Source: Bradyrhizobiaceae bacterium (lineage in GTDB: Bacteria > Pseudomonadota > Alphaproteobacteria > Rhizobiales > Xanthobacteraceae). Taken from it: DNA of 40,323 bases. The notes beneath the pieces were generated by a model that was given only the letters and a program-made list of their open reading frames with translations, did not search any database and was not told the DNA's origin. Positions within the stretch are counted from its first letter, which is position 1, and every line of letters starts with the position of its first letter. The DNA lies in NCBI GenBank assembly GCA_947481685.1, contig CANKHA010000022.1:1-40323 (forward strand), read 5' to 3'. Shown here piece after piece: positions 26,035-34,865 of this stretch. The translations under genes were made by a program, and so were the position numbers.

Positions 26035-27315
26035 ATGCAACTGTACCACTTGGTCTGTTGTGTCCGGTTCGGGGGGTTGAGGTTGCCGTTCGGTTTCATC
26101 AAGCGTGTCTATTTTCCATTCGCTGCCCCCTGCCTCGTCATCGCACTTGGCTCGACGCTGGCTGCTTGCGGGCTCGGATTGCCAGGCTCGGCGCCGACGT
26201 CGCTGCAGCTTGAGGGCTCTGTCCAGAACGCCGATTTTTCGTTCCAGTTAGTTCCCGTCAATGCGCGGGTCGTCTCTATTCTTCAAGGCTATCGGCCCGG
26301 CAGCTTGAGCGCGAGCTTTCGCTCAACTGGAGGCTACGCCGCATCCAACGCTCTCCACCCCGGTGATTTCATAGCCCTTACTATCTACGAGACTGGAGGC
26401 TCGACGCTGTTCCCACCACCGTCGGCGACACCAAACTTCGCCCCGAATGGCGGTTACTCTCCGAACAGCGTTCCCGCCGGCAACAGCACGGTTCCGGCAC
26501 AAGCCGTGGAAGCCGACGGCACAATCAATGTTCCGTTTGTCGGTCGCGTGAGGGTCGCCGGCCGCACCCCCGGCCAGGTTGCGCGCACCATCGAAGAACA
26601 GCTCAAGGGCAAGGCGGTTAACCCGCAGGTCATCGTCAGCCTCGTCAACAATGCGTCCAATACCGCGACGGTAGGTGGCGACGTAGCCCAACCCCGGCCT
26701 GTACCCCTAAGCTTGCGTGGCGAAAGGCTGCTGGATGTGATCGCCGCCGCTGGTGGCGCCAAGGCTGCAGCCTATGACACCTATGTTGAAATCGTGCGTC
26801 ATGGTGTTTCCGGAAAAGTCCTCCTGCAAACGGTGGTTCGAAACCCGGCCGAAAACATCATTGTTCGCCCCAACGATCAGATTTTCCTGACGCGTTCTCC
26901 GCGGTCTTTCGCCGTCCTCGGCGCTTCGCAAAAACCAGCGCTTTTCGCGTTTGAAACCGAACGGGTCACTTTGGCCGAAGCTATCGCGCGTGCGGGCGGA
27001 CCCGTCGATCAGGTGGGCGACGCGTCGGGCATTTATCTTTTCCGCTTTGAACCTCTACCCCTCGCCCAGGATCTTATGCGCGAGGCAGGTATCCCGATTC
27101 CGGAAGGTCCCCAGCCGGAATTCGTCCCTGTTCTTTACAGGCTCAGCTTGCAGCAGGCTGAAGGCTACTTTTATGCCCAGTCGATGCAGATGCGGGATAA
27201 GGATGTGGTCCTGATCAGCAATGCGGAAGCGACACAGCTGTTGAAGCTGTTGGCCGTTGCCAAGGGCTTCTCGGGGATCGCCTCAGACATCAGCAAAACA
27301 ACCTGGGTCAGGTAA
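26035..27315 (+). CDS. Outer-membrane polysaccharide export lipoprotein (Wza/KpsD-like, OPX family)
   Basis: About 426 residues from ATG 26035. A hydrophobic signal ends in a lipobox LAAC (C45), so a lipoprotein is predicted. Then comes the polysaccharide-export domain, with GDFIALTIYETGG and VEADGTINVPFVGRVRVAG leading into the VNPQVIVSLV strand, followed by two SLBB-like repeats (about 205-280 and 290-360). OPX proteins form the outer-membrane exit for capsule or exopolysaccharide. The start is uncertain: TTG at 26020 lies upstream, and TTG codons at 26077 and 26083 just after GGGGGG would give a more normal signal length. It probably works with the KpsE-like protein downstream and the KpsM-like permease. 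Confidence 0.88.
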   Translation: MQLYHLVCCVRFGGLRLPFGFIKRVYFPFAAPCLVIALGSTLAACGLGLPGSAPTSLQLEGSVQNADFSFQLVPVNARVVSILQGYRPGSLSASFRSTGGYAASNALHPGDFIALTIYETGGSTLFPPPSATPNFAPNGGYSPNSVPAGNSTVPAQAVEADGTINVPFVGRVRVAGRTPGQVARTIEEQLKGKAVNPQVIVSLVNNASNTATVGGDVAQPRPVPLSLRGERLLDVIAAAGGAKAAAYDTYVEIVRHGVSGKVLLQTVVRNPAENIIVRPNDQIFLTRSPRSFAVLGASQKPALFAFETERVTLAEAIARAGGPVDQVGDASGIYLFRFEPLPLAQDLMREAGIPIPEGPQPEFVPVLYRLSLQQAEGYFYAQSMQMRDKDVVLISNAEATQLLKLLAVAKGFSGIASDISKTTWVR

Positions 27316-27440
27316 TTTTTGGCTTTTCGCCCCTGATTTAGGGCTGTTGAAGCAACGGTTATTTGAGAAGCGGGGTCCCGGCCAAAGCTTAGCCTTAATT
27401 TTTGGCTCTTAGAATGGTCAGCCTATAGGTTTCCCGACGA

Positions 27441-27455
27441 GTACAAATCGTGTAC
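27441..27455. promoter_or_regulatory. Short inverted repeat upstream of the KpsE-like gene
   Basis: GTACA and TGTAC (27441-27445, 27451-27455) flank AATCG. A related sequence, CACAATCGT, recurs at 27462-27470. It lies 36-50 bp before the start codon, in the 175-bp gap after the export lipoprotein, where an operator or promoter would be expected. No known regulator is matched. Confidence 0.3.
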
Positions 27456-27490
27456 CTTATGCACAATCGTACTAGGGCTAGGATAAGCAT

Positions 27491-28918
27491 TTGAGCAACG
27501 AGCCTTATTCCGGACCGGCCGATAACCGTCCCGCGCCGGTCGCAGAAGCACCGTCCCAAGGTGGAAACGCAGACCGCATGGCTCGCCGGCGTGAACGGCT
27601 TGAGCAGCGCGACCAACGAAAGGCTGCGGGCGAAGGAAAGGGGCTTTCGCAAAGCCTGATCGATCAGTTGCCTGTCAGGCGACGGCCAACCGTCATTTCG
27701 CCGTCAGGCCGCATCGAGCAGCGATTTTCCGTGACGCCGCTTCGCCAGCTTCCTCGAAATAACGATGCGCTGGAGGGACAAGTTGTCGTCTCACGCCGTC
27801 GACCGCAGCCCCGTCGCAACTACGGTGAACAGATCTGGTTCCTGTTAAGCGTCGCCCTGCCGGTAGTGATTGCAACGCTCTATTTCGCTTTTATCGCATC
27901 CAACCAGTATGTCGCAGAATTCCGCTTCATGGTGAAGGATGCGAGCCAAAGCGCGAGTTCCGCTACGGCCGGCCTGCTTGCAGCAATGGGCGGTGGTGGC
28001 AGTTCTTCGGCTTATGACAACTATCTTGTTACCGACTACCTCGTCAGCCGTCAGGCGGCGGAAGAGTTGCAGAGCCGTATCAAGGTCACCGAGTTGTATG
28101 CGCGCAAGGACGTCGCAGACTTTTGGTCGCGTTTCGACGCCTCCCAGCCGATGGAGAAGTTCGTCTCTTATTGGCAGGGCATGGTGACGTCGCACTTCGA
28201 TCAGGTGACAGGCATTGCCGTCGCCCAGGTCAAGGCCTTCACCCCCCAAGATGCACTTCTTATTGCCAACTCTCTCGTAAAGTTGGCGGAAGAGCAGGTG
28301 AATGACATTGCCAACCGCACGCAACGCGACGCCGTAGGTTACGCGGAACGGGAGGTGGCACGCGCTGAAGAGAGGCTGAAAGCCAACGCCGCGAAGCTGG
28401 CTGAATACCGCAATCGCGTCGGCGTGATTGACCCCACCACGAGCGTGGGCGCCAGCAATTCCGCGCTCACCCAAGGGCTCCGTGCAAGCCTCGCGCAACT
28501 GGAAACCCAAAGACAAACGTTCCTTCGCCAGGGGTTGCAGCCCAATGCGCCGGCCGTGGTCACGAATGAGAACGTGATCAACTCGACGAAACAACAGATC
28601 GCCAGTGTGGAGAATTCCGTCGGCGTCAATAAAAACGGCGCGGCGCTTTCAAGCGTTATTGCCGAGTATGAGCAGCTCGAATTGGAAAAACAATTTGCGC
28701 AAGCCATGAGGACGAGCACGATGGCGGCGCTCGATGCCGCACGTGCCAGCGCGGCATCGCAGCACCTCTACATCACGCCCTATGTCCGGCCGAGCCTTCC
28801 AGAGAGCGCACTTTATCCGCGGAGAATCCTGTCGATCATCGCCGTGACGGGCCTAGCATTAATCGCGTGGCTCATCGGCCTTCTGGTCGGCCGGTCAGCG
28901 CTTGAGCGTCTTGGTTAA
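27491..28918 (+). CDS. kpsE: KpsE/CtrB-like inner-membrane capsule export protein (PCP family)
   Basis: 475 residues. Residues 1-112 are a long basic, proline-rich cytoplasmic extension, unusual in length for KpsE. The first membrane helix is at about 114-134. The periplasmic domain includes a heptad-like coiled coil at about 270-345. The KpsE-type motif PYVRPSLPESALYPRR precedes the second helix (about 447-467). Such proteins bridge the inner-membrane ABC exporter and the outer-membrane OPX lipoprotein. The start is TTG at 27491 with AGGA about 8 nt upstream. It supports an ABC-transporter-dependent (group 2/3 type) capsule over a Wzy-type one. Confidence 0.9.
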   Translation: MSNEPYSGPADNRPAPVAEAPSQGGNADRMARRRERLEQRDQRKAAGEGKGLSQSLIDQLPVRRRPTVISPSGRIEQRFSVTPLRQLPRNNDALEGQVVVSRRRPQPRRNYGEQIWFLLSVALPVVIATLYFAFIASNQYVAEFRFMVKDASQSASSATAGLLAAMGGGGSSSAYDNYLVTDYLVSRQAAEELQSRIKVTELYARKDVADFWSRFDASQPMEKFVSYWQGMVTSHFDQVTGIAVAQVKAFTPQDALLIANSLVKLAEEQVNDIANRTQRDAVGYAEREVARAEERLKANAAKLAEYRNRVGVIDPTTSVGASNSALTQGLRASLAQLETQRQTFLRQGLQPNAPAVVTNENVINSTKQQIASVENSVGVNKNGAALSSVIAEYEQLELEKQFAQAMRTSTMAALDAARASAASQHLYITPYVRPSLPESALYPRRILSIIAVTGLALIAWLIGLLVGRSALERLG

Positions 28919-28952
28919 TCGATAACTCGCGCAAAATAGGCTACGAGGCCAC

Positions 28953-30200
28953 CTAGCCAACAAGACCTTCCAGCGGACGCACGTCCTTGCTGCCCGGAAA
29001 GATGCTGGCCTCGAGGGCAGCATCCGGCACCCGGAGATGGTCCTTCAGCAGCCCCTTGAGCGCGGCGCGTAAATCCTGCGTCGGCTTAAGATCGCGCTGC
29101 TCGTAAAGCATTTGATCCGCCAGACCAGGCCAGTCGCTGATAACACGGCCCCCTTTCAGGGCCCCCCCTGCCAGCACAGCAATTGTCCCGGTTCCGTGAT
29201 CTGTTCCTTCAGTCCCATTGACGCGGGCGGTCCGGCCAAATTCGGTGATGATGGCAACGACCGTTTCTTTCCAGGCCTCCCCTGATTCGGTTTTCACAGT
29301 CGCAATTGCGCCGTCCAGCGCGCCGAGCAGCAGCGCAAGACGCCCGTTCATGGCACCTTCATTGGCGTGGGTATCCCACCCATCGAATGACAGCGCGCCA
29401 ACGCGCGGCCCATCGGCGCGCGCCAGGAATTTGGCTGCCGAACCTGCCGATTGGGCAAAGAACGCACGCACGCGCGCGGCAGCGCCGATGTCCCTCTCCT
29501 TGTTGTCCATGCTAACGACGGCGGGGCCAGCTCCGGCAATCGCTGCGAGACCGAGGCGCTCTTCCAGCACCTTGGCCAAAGCCGGATCTGTATGCCGGTA
29601 GAGCTCCAGCAGCCGCATAACCGTGTCTTCGTTGTTCGCCGGCCTCCGGGGGGTCCAGGACATGATCGGCGCAGAGCCTCGCACCACCAGCGGCGCGACG
29701 GGCCCCACGGCCAGTCCAGACTGGCTGCGGCGCACGCTATCGCCTGGCACGAGCGAGCTCAGCGCCCGGTTCAGCCAGCCGCTATCCACCGCACCCGGCT
29801 TCGGCAATCCGCTTTCCAGTACGTCCTGACCGTCAAAATGCGAACGCTCGCGATAGGGCGTCGATACCGCGTGGAGGATCGTCGCTTCGCCACTTTTATA
29901 GAGCCGATGCAAATTCGGCATCGCCGGGTTCAGCGCGAAGGTGTTATCCAGCGAAAGCGCGGGCGTCGGACCATCAAGCCTTAGAGCGGAATCTCCGCGC
30001 AGACGCACCCAATCAGGGTCTCCCACCGGCGGCACCGCAGCAAGACCGTCGAGCGCACCCCGCAGCACGATCACAAGGAGCCGTGGATCCCTGCCTTCGG
30101 CACGAGCCAGCTTGGGCATATGAGCCCATGCAAACATCACGCCCGATGCAAACAGCAACTGGCGGCGGCTTGTTGCATGCAGATCGATCGTCATGCTCAT
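28953..30200 (-). CDS. DUF1501 protein with Tat signal
   Basis: 415 residues. SRRQLLF at 11-17, followed by a hydrophobic stretch ending in ARAEG, is a clear twin-arginine export signal, so the protein should be folded before export to the periplasm. Family hallmarks are FDGWDTHANEG and TEFGRTARVNGTEGTDHGTG. DUF1501 is related to the sulfatase/alkaline-phosphatase superfamily, but its activity is unknown. Its ATG overlaps the stop of the DUF1800 gene as ATGA, the usual genomic partnership. It lies between capsule export genes and sulfotransferase-like genes; whether that matters is unclear because the pair occurs in many contexts. Confidence 0.92.
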   Translation of the reverse strand: MSMTIDLHATSRRQLLFASGVMFAWAHMPKLARAEGRDPRLLVIVLRGALDGLAAVPPVGDPDWVRLRGDSALRLDGPTPALSLDNTFALNPAMPNLHRLYKSGEATILHAVSTPYRERSHFDGQDVLESGLPKPGAVDSGWLNRALSSLVPGDSVRRSQSGLAVGPVAPLVVRGSAPIMSWTPRRPANNEDTVMRLLELYRHTDPALAKVLEERLGLAAIAGAGPAVVSMDNKERDIGAAARVRAFFAQSAGSAAKFLARADGPRVGALSFDGWDTHANEGAMNGRLALLLGALDGAIATVKTESGEAWKETVVAIITEFGRTARVNGTEGTDHGTGTIAVLAGGALKGGRVISDWPGLADQMLYEQRDLKPTQDLRAALKGLLKDHLRVPDAALEASIFPGSKDVRPLEGLVG

Positions 30201-31624
30201 CTCCGCTGAAATTCCGGCGCCATCATCAGCAGCGCCATGGCCTGCGACCTGTCCGCCGCACGCGCGATCGCACGACGCGTATCTTCCGAGGCCAGCGGAC
30301 CAAGCACGCGGTCAAAAGCCATTGGAGGCTCCACCGGCAATCCGCGCGAAAGACGGCTGGCAATATCCACGCGTTGTGCGATCCCATCGATCCAGGTTGC
30401 GCTGTCGTCTGAAAAACCCTTGGGCGAAGAGGGCCGCCACAGCGGCTCGCCGAGCGCGGTGAGGCTCAGGCCCATCGTCTTGAGATCGGCGGATTGGACC
30501 CCACCGGCACGCAAGCAGCCAATGATCCATTCGGAAGGGCGCTTGATCTTGGTGCGGGGCGCGTCCCAACTTTCCTGGGCCGCCAGCATTGTCTTCGTGA
30601 CCTCTTTCAGGTCGCCGTCTGTTTCCAGAAAACGCTTCGCCAAAGACTCGACCAGCGCTTCCGGCGGATGGTCCGAAACGAAATGCATCGCCAGCTTGGA
30701 TGCGATGTGGCGTGCAGTCGCCGGGTGCCGGGCGAGATCCGAAAGCACGTCTTTCCCCTGCTCTACCCCTTTGTCGGGATAAGTTTTTGCCAACACAGTC
30801 TGCGGGCCGGGCTCATGCATACGGTCGTTGAAGTAAAACTCACCGCCGAGTTCCGAATCCTGGCGCGCTGGCATCATTCCCCAGCCGGTAATGACCTTGG
30901 CGAAATTGGTAACGTCCGCCTGCGTGTAAACAGTACGCACCCCGAGGGTGTGGAGTTCGAGGATCTCGCGGGCAAGATTTTCGTTGAGGCCGCGGGACCG
31001 ATTGCGGCCGGCCGGAGAATTTGGACCGATCGAGCGGGCGTTATCGAGATAAATCAGCATCGCCGGATGGCTCTCGACGGCGAGCAGCATGTCCTTGAAA
31101 CGCCCAAGCACGTTCGGGCGGATGGCCTCGCGCTCAAGCGGACCGCAATAGGGGCGCACAAGTCCCTTTGCGGCCGACACGCAAAAATGGTTGGACCAGA
31201 ACCACACCAATCGCTCTGTCAAACCGACATCAACCGAGAGGGCTTTGTCAAAGCGAGCTTGGGACTCCAGCGTAAAAAGCTCCATACGCTTAACGGGCGC
31301 CGGAGCCCGTTGTCGCTTCGCCACCTCTGGCGTGCGTTCTGGCTCGGAGCTGTTTTCCGCCTGCATCGGACCAGGCATGGCACTGCGATCAACGGCCGGC
31401 ACCCGTTGCCTTCGCAAGGGGCGGCTCTCTTTCGCCGTCTCAACCGCGCGCGCCGCCTCCGCACTGCCAAGCAAGGCCGGATCATTCAGAAGCGGTGGTT
31501 TTTCGAGATCCGCCAAGAATAATCCCCGCGGATCAGCAGATTCTACCGACGGCATATCCCCGCGCGGACCGAAACCAAACCGGTGCAGTCCCAAAAGCGT
31601 CTGGATTGCTGAATCGCTCGCCAT
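30197..31624 (-). CDS. DUF1800 protein
   Basis: 475 residues. Hallmarks are HRFGFGPRGD near the N-terminus, FWSNHF, and NENLAREILELHTLGV with the following GWGM. Function is unknown. There is no signal peptide, unlike its partner, so export would need piggy-backing on the Tat-exported DUF1501 protein or it stays cytosolic. A low-complexity charged insertion lies at about 55-110. The stop overlaps the DUF1501 start by 4 nt, so the two are translationally coupled. Confidence 0.9.
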   Translation of the reverse strand: MASDSAIQTLLGLHRFGFGPRGDMPSVESADPRGLFLADLEKPPLLNDPALLGSAEAARAVETAKESRPLRRQRVPAVDRSAMPGPMQAENSSEPERTPEVAKRQRAPAPVKRMELFTLESQARFDKALSVDVGLTERLVWFWSNHFCVSAAKGLVRPYCGPLEREAIRPNVLGRFKDMLLAVESHPAMLIYLDNARSIGPNSPAGRNRSRGLNENLAREILELHTLGVRTVYTQADVTNFAKVITGWGMMPARQDSELGGEFYFNDRMHEPGPQTVLAKTYPDKGVEQGKDVLSDLARHPATARHIASKLAMHFVSDHPPEALVESLAKRFLETDGDLKEVTKTMLAAQESWDAPRTKIKRPSEWIIGCLRAGGVQSADLKTMGLSLTALGEPLWRPSSPKGFSDDSATWIDGIAQRVDIASRLSRGLPVEPPMAFDRVLGPLASEDTRRAIARAADRSQAMALLMMAPEFQRR

Positions 31625-31795
31625 GCCGTTTATTGTCCGGGAAACCCTAGCGTCGCATTCACGTCGATCGCTGATTCTAATAAGGTAAGCAAAACAACGC
31701 GCTATTGCAAAACCACTATACCAGACTCATCGGGGGTGACGGAATTATGGCCGTGGCAACCCATTCCCGAGCGAGCGCGCAATTAAGGCGGAAGA

Positions 31796-32506
31796 ATGCA
31801 AATAATCATATCTAACGACCGCCTTCTGATTGCTTATCGCGCCGGCACTTCCGAACGAGCTATCATTTCATTTTCGGGTATCGGAGCTTTCCGCGATGGT
31901 GGTGGCCTTCCGCGGGAGGAATTCGTCCAGACTCTCTCGGGCGATGACGATCATCAGTATTTCGTCATCGATAAAATTCGCAGCTGGTACAATTCCACGT
32001 CAGAAGAAATTGTCGATGTACTCGGCCGCGAACTTCTCAACCATAGCAGCTGCATCACCCTGGGCAACAGCATGGGCGGGTTTGGAGCGGTCTATTTCGC
32101 CTCACAACTTCCCGGCTGCAAGGCCGCCCTCGCCTTTGGTCCTCAGTTTTCGGTGAATCCCGATATCGCGCCGCGAGAACGGCGGTGGCTCGACTGGCGC
32201 GCAGCGATCGACCAATGGAAAGTGCCGCATGCCTTCACAGCAGCCAACACCGGAATGCGATTTTATTTGTTCTTCGGTGACGCGTCTGATCGCTACCAGG
32301 CAAAGCTCTATCGCAGCAACCCGATGCCAAAAATGGCCATGATCGTTGTGGCCGGGCAAAAGCACAACACGGCATCATACCTGCGCGATCAGGCAATGCT
32401 GGTGCCGGTTATTCACGCTGTCTGGCACGGGATGGATGTTGAACCACTACGCATGCTTCTGCATAAGGCGGGAATTGAAACGCTAGATTCGAATTCACAG
32501 GGATAG
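31796..32506 (+). CDS. Alpha/beta-hydrolase-fold protein, possible glycan esterase
   Basis: 236 residues. A nucleophile elbow GNSMGG puts the likely catalytic Ser at 92, after a strand (CITL) and before a helix. D162 or D165 (FFGDASD) and H190 (GQKHN) are at suitable positions to complete a triad. No signal peptide is visible, so it would act in the cytosol. GGCGGAAGA precedes the ATG. It is convergent with the first sulfotransferase-like gene and resembles small hydrolases found in capsule and exopolysaccharide loci. The substrate is unknown; removing or adding an acyl group on the glycan is inference. Confidence 0.75.
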   Translation: MQIIISNDRLLIAYRAGTSERAIISFSGIGAFRDGGGLPREEFVQTLSGDDDHQYFVIDKIRSWYNSTSEEIVDVLGRELLNHSSCITLGNSMGGFGAVYFASQLPGCKAALAFGPQFSVNPDIAPRERRWLDWRAAIDQWKVPHAFTAANTGMRFYLFFGDASDRYQAKLYRSNPMPKMAMIVVAGQKHNTASYLRDQAMLVPVIHAVWHGMDVEPLRMLLHKAGIETLDSNSQG

Positions 32507-32526
32507 ACACTACACACTGCAACTTG

Positions 32527-33546
32527 TCAGTCATAGACTCTGTCGAAGGTCTGTTGCAACAATGCCTCCGCGCGTTGACGAAGCGCAACAGGCAGGTCGT
32601 CGTACGCGACAGAATTGCACTGGCGAATCCGATGGGCCGCGCTGAATTCAAAAGGCTTTCCTAGCGCTGCTAAGAAGAACGCAGCGTTCGATTCCCGAAA
32701 ATGATCGCGCAGGCTCTGGGTTCGCTCAGCGCTCAGCCCCCAGTAAGACTCCCCATCCTGCAATGCCGGATCGGCCAAGATGTCCGCCACCGTGCGGCGC
32801 AGTTGCCGGTAGAGATTCGAGTGACGCTCCCAGCGCTGTTGAACTCGCGACAAATGTTCGACGAGACCAGCCAGCATCGCTGCCTGCATAAAATTATATC
32901 CGGTGTTTCTATGCTCGCTGGGATAGGGCGTAAGTACCGGCGCTATGTCCAGCAGGTGAGCAAAGTCATCGACCAGATCTCTACCCTTGAATTCCACAAT
33001 GTCGAATGGGCGGACAATCAATCGCGCCCCCAGAATCTTGGCCCAGTTCCTGAAAAAGCGCGGATAGTCCAAAATATCGCTTTCCTGCAGATGCTCTGCG
33101 AAAACATCCATCGGGCCGGGGTAAGTTAGATCGCTCAATATCTCGCCATAGCGAGAGTTCACCAGATCTGCCTGCTCTCGCGCATATGCAATGACCGTAG
33201 GCTCATGATCCGGAAAGTGTCCGAGCAACCGACGAATGGATTCCTCGTTGCGCGAAAATGCGCTGAGTGCTTCCGATGAGATGATCAGGTTGTGGTCTTT
33301 TGCCGAAGCTACCGCCGTCGTGAAAGCAGCAATATTGAAGCGCTTCAATCCGGGGTGCTCGTGGGTGGCGCCCTGCACAAACCATGCAAAGGCATGATGG
33401 CCGCTGCGGTTGGTTGTCGTGCCTTCAACCGGATATAGCCATCCAGAACGCGCCAACTTACGCCGCCGCTGCGCGAGCGCAAACTGGATCGACTTGGTGC
33501 CGGTCTTGGCCAGGCCAATATGGATAAAAACGCGCTTAAGGGCCAT
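32527..33546 (-). CDS. PAPS-sulfotransferase-like protein, family A copy 1
   Basis: 339 residues. The P-loop-like 5'-phosphosulfate motif HIGLAKTGTKSIQ is at 9-21. The 3'-phosphate motif R-x7-S is R123 to S131 (AREQADLVNS). Both PAPS-binding sites of sulfotransferases are therefore present. No signal or membrane helix is seen, so it should act in the cytosol on a glycan or lipid precursor. It is a close relative in pattern of the gene at 36408-37460: the same HIGLAKTGT, a GHH motif near 49-51, SSEALSAFS and REQAD/E..NS. It is divergently transcribed from family-B copy 1 across 190 bp. Acceptor unknown; sulfotransferase activity is inferred from motifs. Confidence 0.82.
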   Translation of the reverse strand: MALKRVFIHIGLAKTGTKSIQFALAQRRRKLARSGWLYPVEGTTTNRSGHHAFAWFVQGATHEHPGLKRFNIAAFTTAVASAKDHNLIISSEALSAFSRNEESIRRLLGHFPDHEPTVIAYAREQADLVNSRYGEILSDLTYPGPMDVFAEHLQESDILDYPRFFRNWAKILGARLIVRPFDIVEFKGRDLVDDFAHLLDIAPVLTPYPSEHRNTGYNFMQAAMLAGLVEHLSRVQQRWERHSNLYRQLRRTVADILADPALQDGESYWGLSAERTQSLRDHFRESNAAFFLAALGKPFEFSAAHRIRQCNSVAYDDLPVALRQRAEALLQQTFDRVYD

Positions 33547-33736
33547 TCCGCACCATATGGTAAAGACGCCTCATCGCGAGCCTTGGTGCCAACTGGTTAA
33601 AAACAGCCCTGAACATGCCATCGGACTGGACGCAGCAACAAATCCAGATTTCGGTCAAGATTGAAAGGGCATATCCCCGCATGCTAATAGATTCGACCGG
33701 TGCAAGGGCACTCCAAATCTGACGGTTTTCACGCTC

Positions 33737-34834
33737 ATGCCAACCCTTTTTCTTCACATGGGCGCCGGTAAAACGGGCACTTCCGCGCTTCAGGTTGCAT
33801 TTGCACAGAACACCAAAGAGCTCGAACGGGTTGGCATTTTGTACCCGTCCGACGCAAGCGTCGATGATGCCGAGCTTGGAAAGATTACATCCGGAAACGG
33901 CTTGACGCTGGCCCGCTATGCAAACCCAGACAGCAGCGTGCTCAATCAGATTCAACTGATCGGAGGCCAGCGCGCATTTGACCGCGCCTTGAAGACGCAA
34001 AGTAATCTTCTGTATTCATCTGAGTTTTTTCAAAATTTCAAAACCGAGCCACTGAAAGCCCTGGTCGAGCGAGCTGCAAAAGCTGACTACAAAACCAAGA
34101 TCATCTTTTACATTCGATCGATCGCCGGACACGCCGCGTCTGTCTATTCACAGACGATCAAGCGGCAAAAATCAGAAATGTCTTTCATAGAATTTCTGGA
34201 GAAGAGATACAAAAATCATTTCCTTCAGTTTATTCAACGCGCGAATGAAGTCGTCGATCGCAAAAACCTGCTGATCTATAATTTTGACGCTGCACGAACG
34301 AACATCTTTGCGCATTTTTTGCAGGAAGCGCTCTCGATTGAGATCAGCAAGCACAATTTCATTTATCCAAAAAACGTCAATCGTTCGCTCAGCGCATTTG
34401 AAATGGAATTCATGCGATATCTGAACGCGCGATTCGAAAAACGTTATCAGTCGGCCTTTGTGAGCGATGCCCTCATCTATGCCCACAGTGAAGTCGAAAC
34501 GGAGTTCACCATCACATCTCGGGAAATGGCATTCCTGCGCGCTCAATATGGCGCGACGATCGATGCCCTGAATGAATATGTCATTGGCGAAAAGCTTCTG
34601 CTTTGCGATTCATCGGTCACCGAGGCGGAGCGTCCCGAGATACATCTGAATGAATTCGAACGGTCCGTTCTGAGTATCGTCGCCAAGCTTGTTCCAATGA
34701 GGCCGGCGCTCGCAGATTTCGGTCCCATAAAAAATGCAAACGGCATCGCCCAAAGCTTCCTGTCCATGTTGCGAAGGCAAGGCTCCAAAGCGGCTCGAAA
34801 AGACAAAGAGCGAAAACAATTGGGGCAGGGTTGA
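33737..34834 (+). CDS. PAPS-sulfotransferase-like protein, family B copy 1
   Basis: 365 residues. 5'-PSB loop HMGAGKTGTSALQ at 7-19; 3'-PB R127-x7-S135 in RSIAGHAASVYSQ. It is paralogous to the gene at 37466-38440: shared KITSGNGL.LA.Y, LYSSEF, RSIAGHA.S.YSQ..KR and INRSL/NRSLSA segments. It has a basic C-terminal tail (about 345-365). It is visibly more A+T-rich than the PKS region, which fits later acquisition. A glycosyltransferase starts 32 bp after its stop, so the two are probably co-transcribed. Confidence 0.8.
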   Translation: MPTLFLHMGAGKTGTSALQVAFAQNTKELERVGILYPSDASVDDAELGKITSGNGLTLARYANPDSSVLNQIQLIGGQRAFDRALKTQSNLLYSSEFFQNFKTEPLKALVERAAKADYKTKIIFYIRSIAGHAASVYSQTIKRQKSEMSFIEFLEKRYKNHFLQFIQRANEVVDRKNLLIYNFDAARTNIFAHFLQEALSIEISKHNFIYPKNVNRSLSAFEMEFMRYLNARFEKRYQSAFVSDALIYAHSEVETEFTITSREMAFLRAQYGATIDALNEYVIGEKLLLCDSSVTEAERPEIHLNEFERSVLSIVAKLVPMRPALADFGPIKNANGIAQSFLSMLRRQGSKAARKDKERKQLGQG

Positions 34835-34865
34835 ACGCGCTCATGAACAGCGTCACGCAACAACG

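Noticed and set aside
30494-31522. Plus-strand open frame of 342 codons opposite DUF1800
   Set aside because: Minus-strand DUF1800 hallmarks are unambiguous and the antisense product has no domain.
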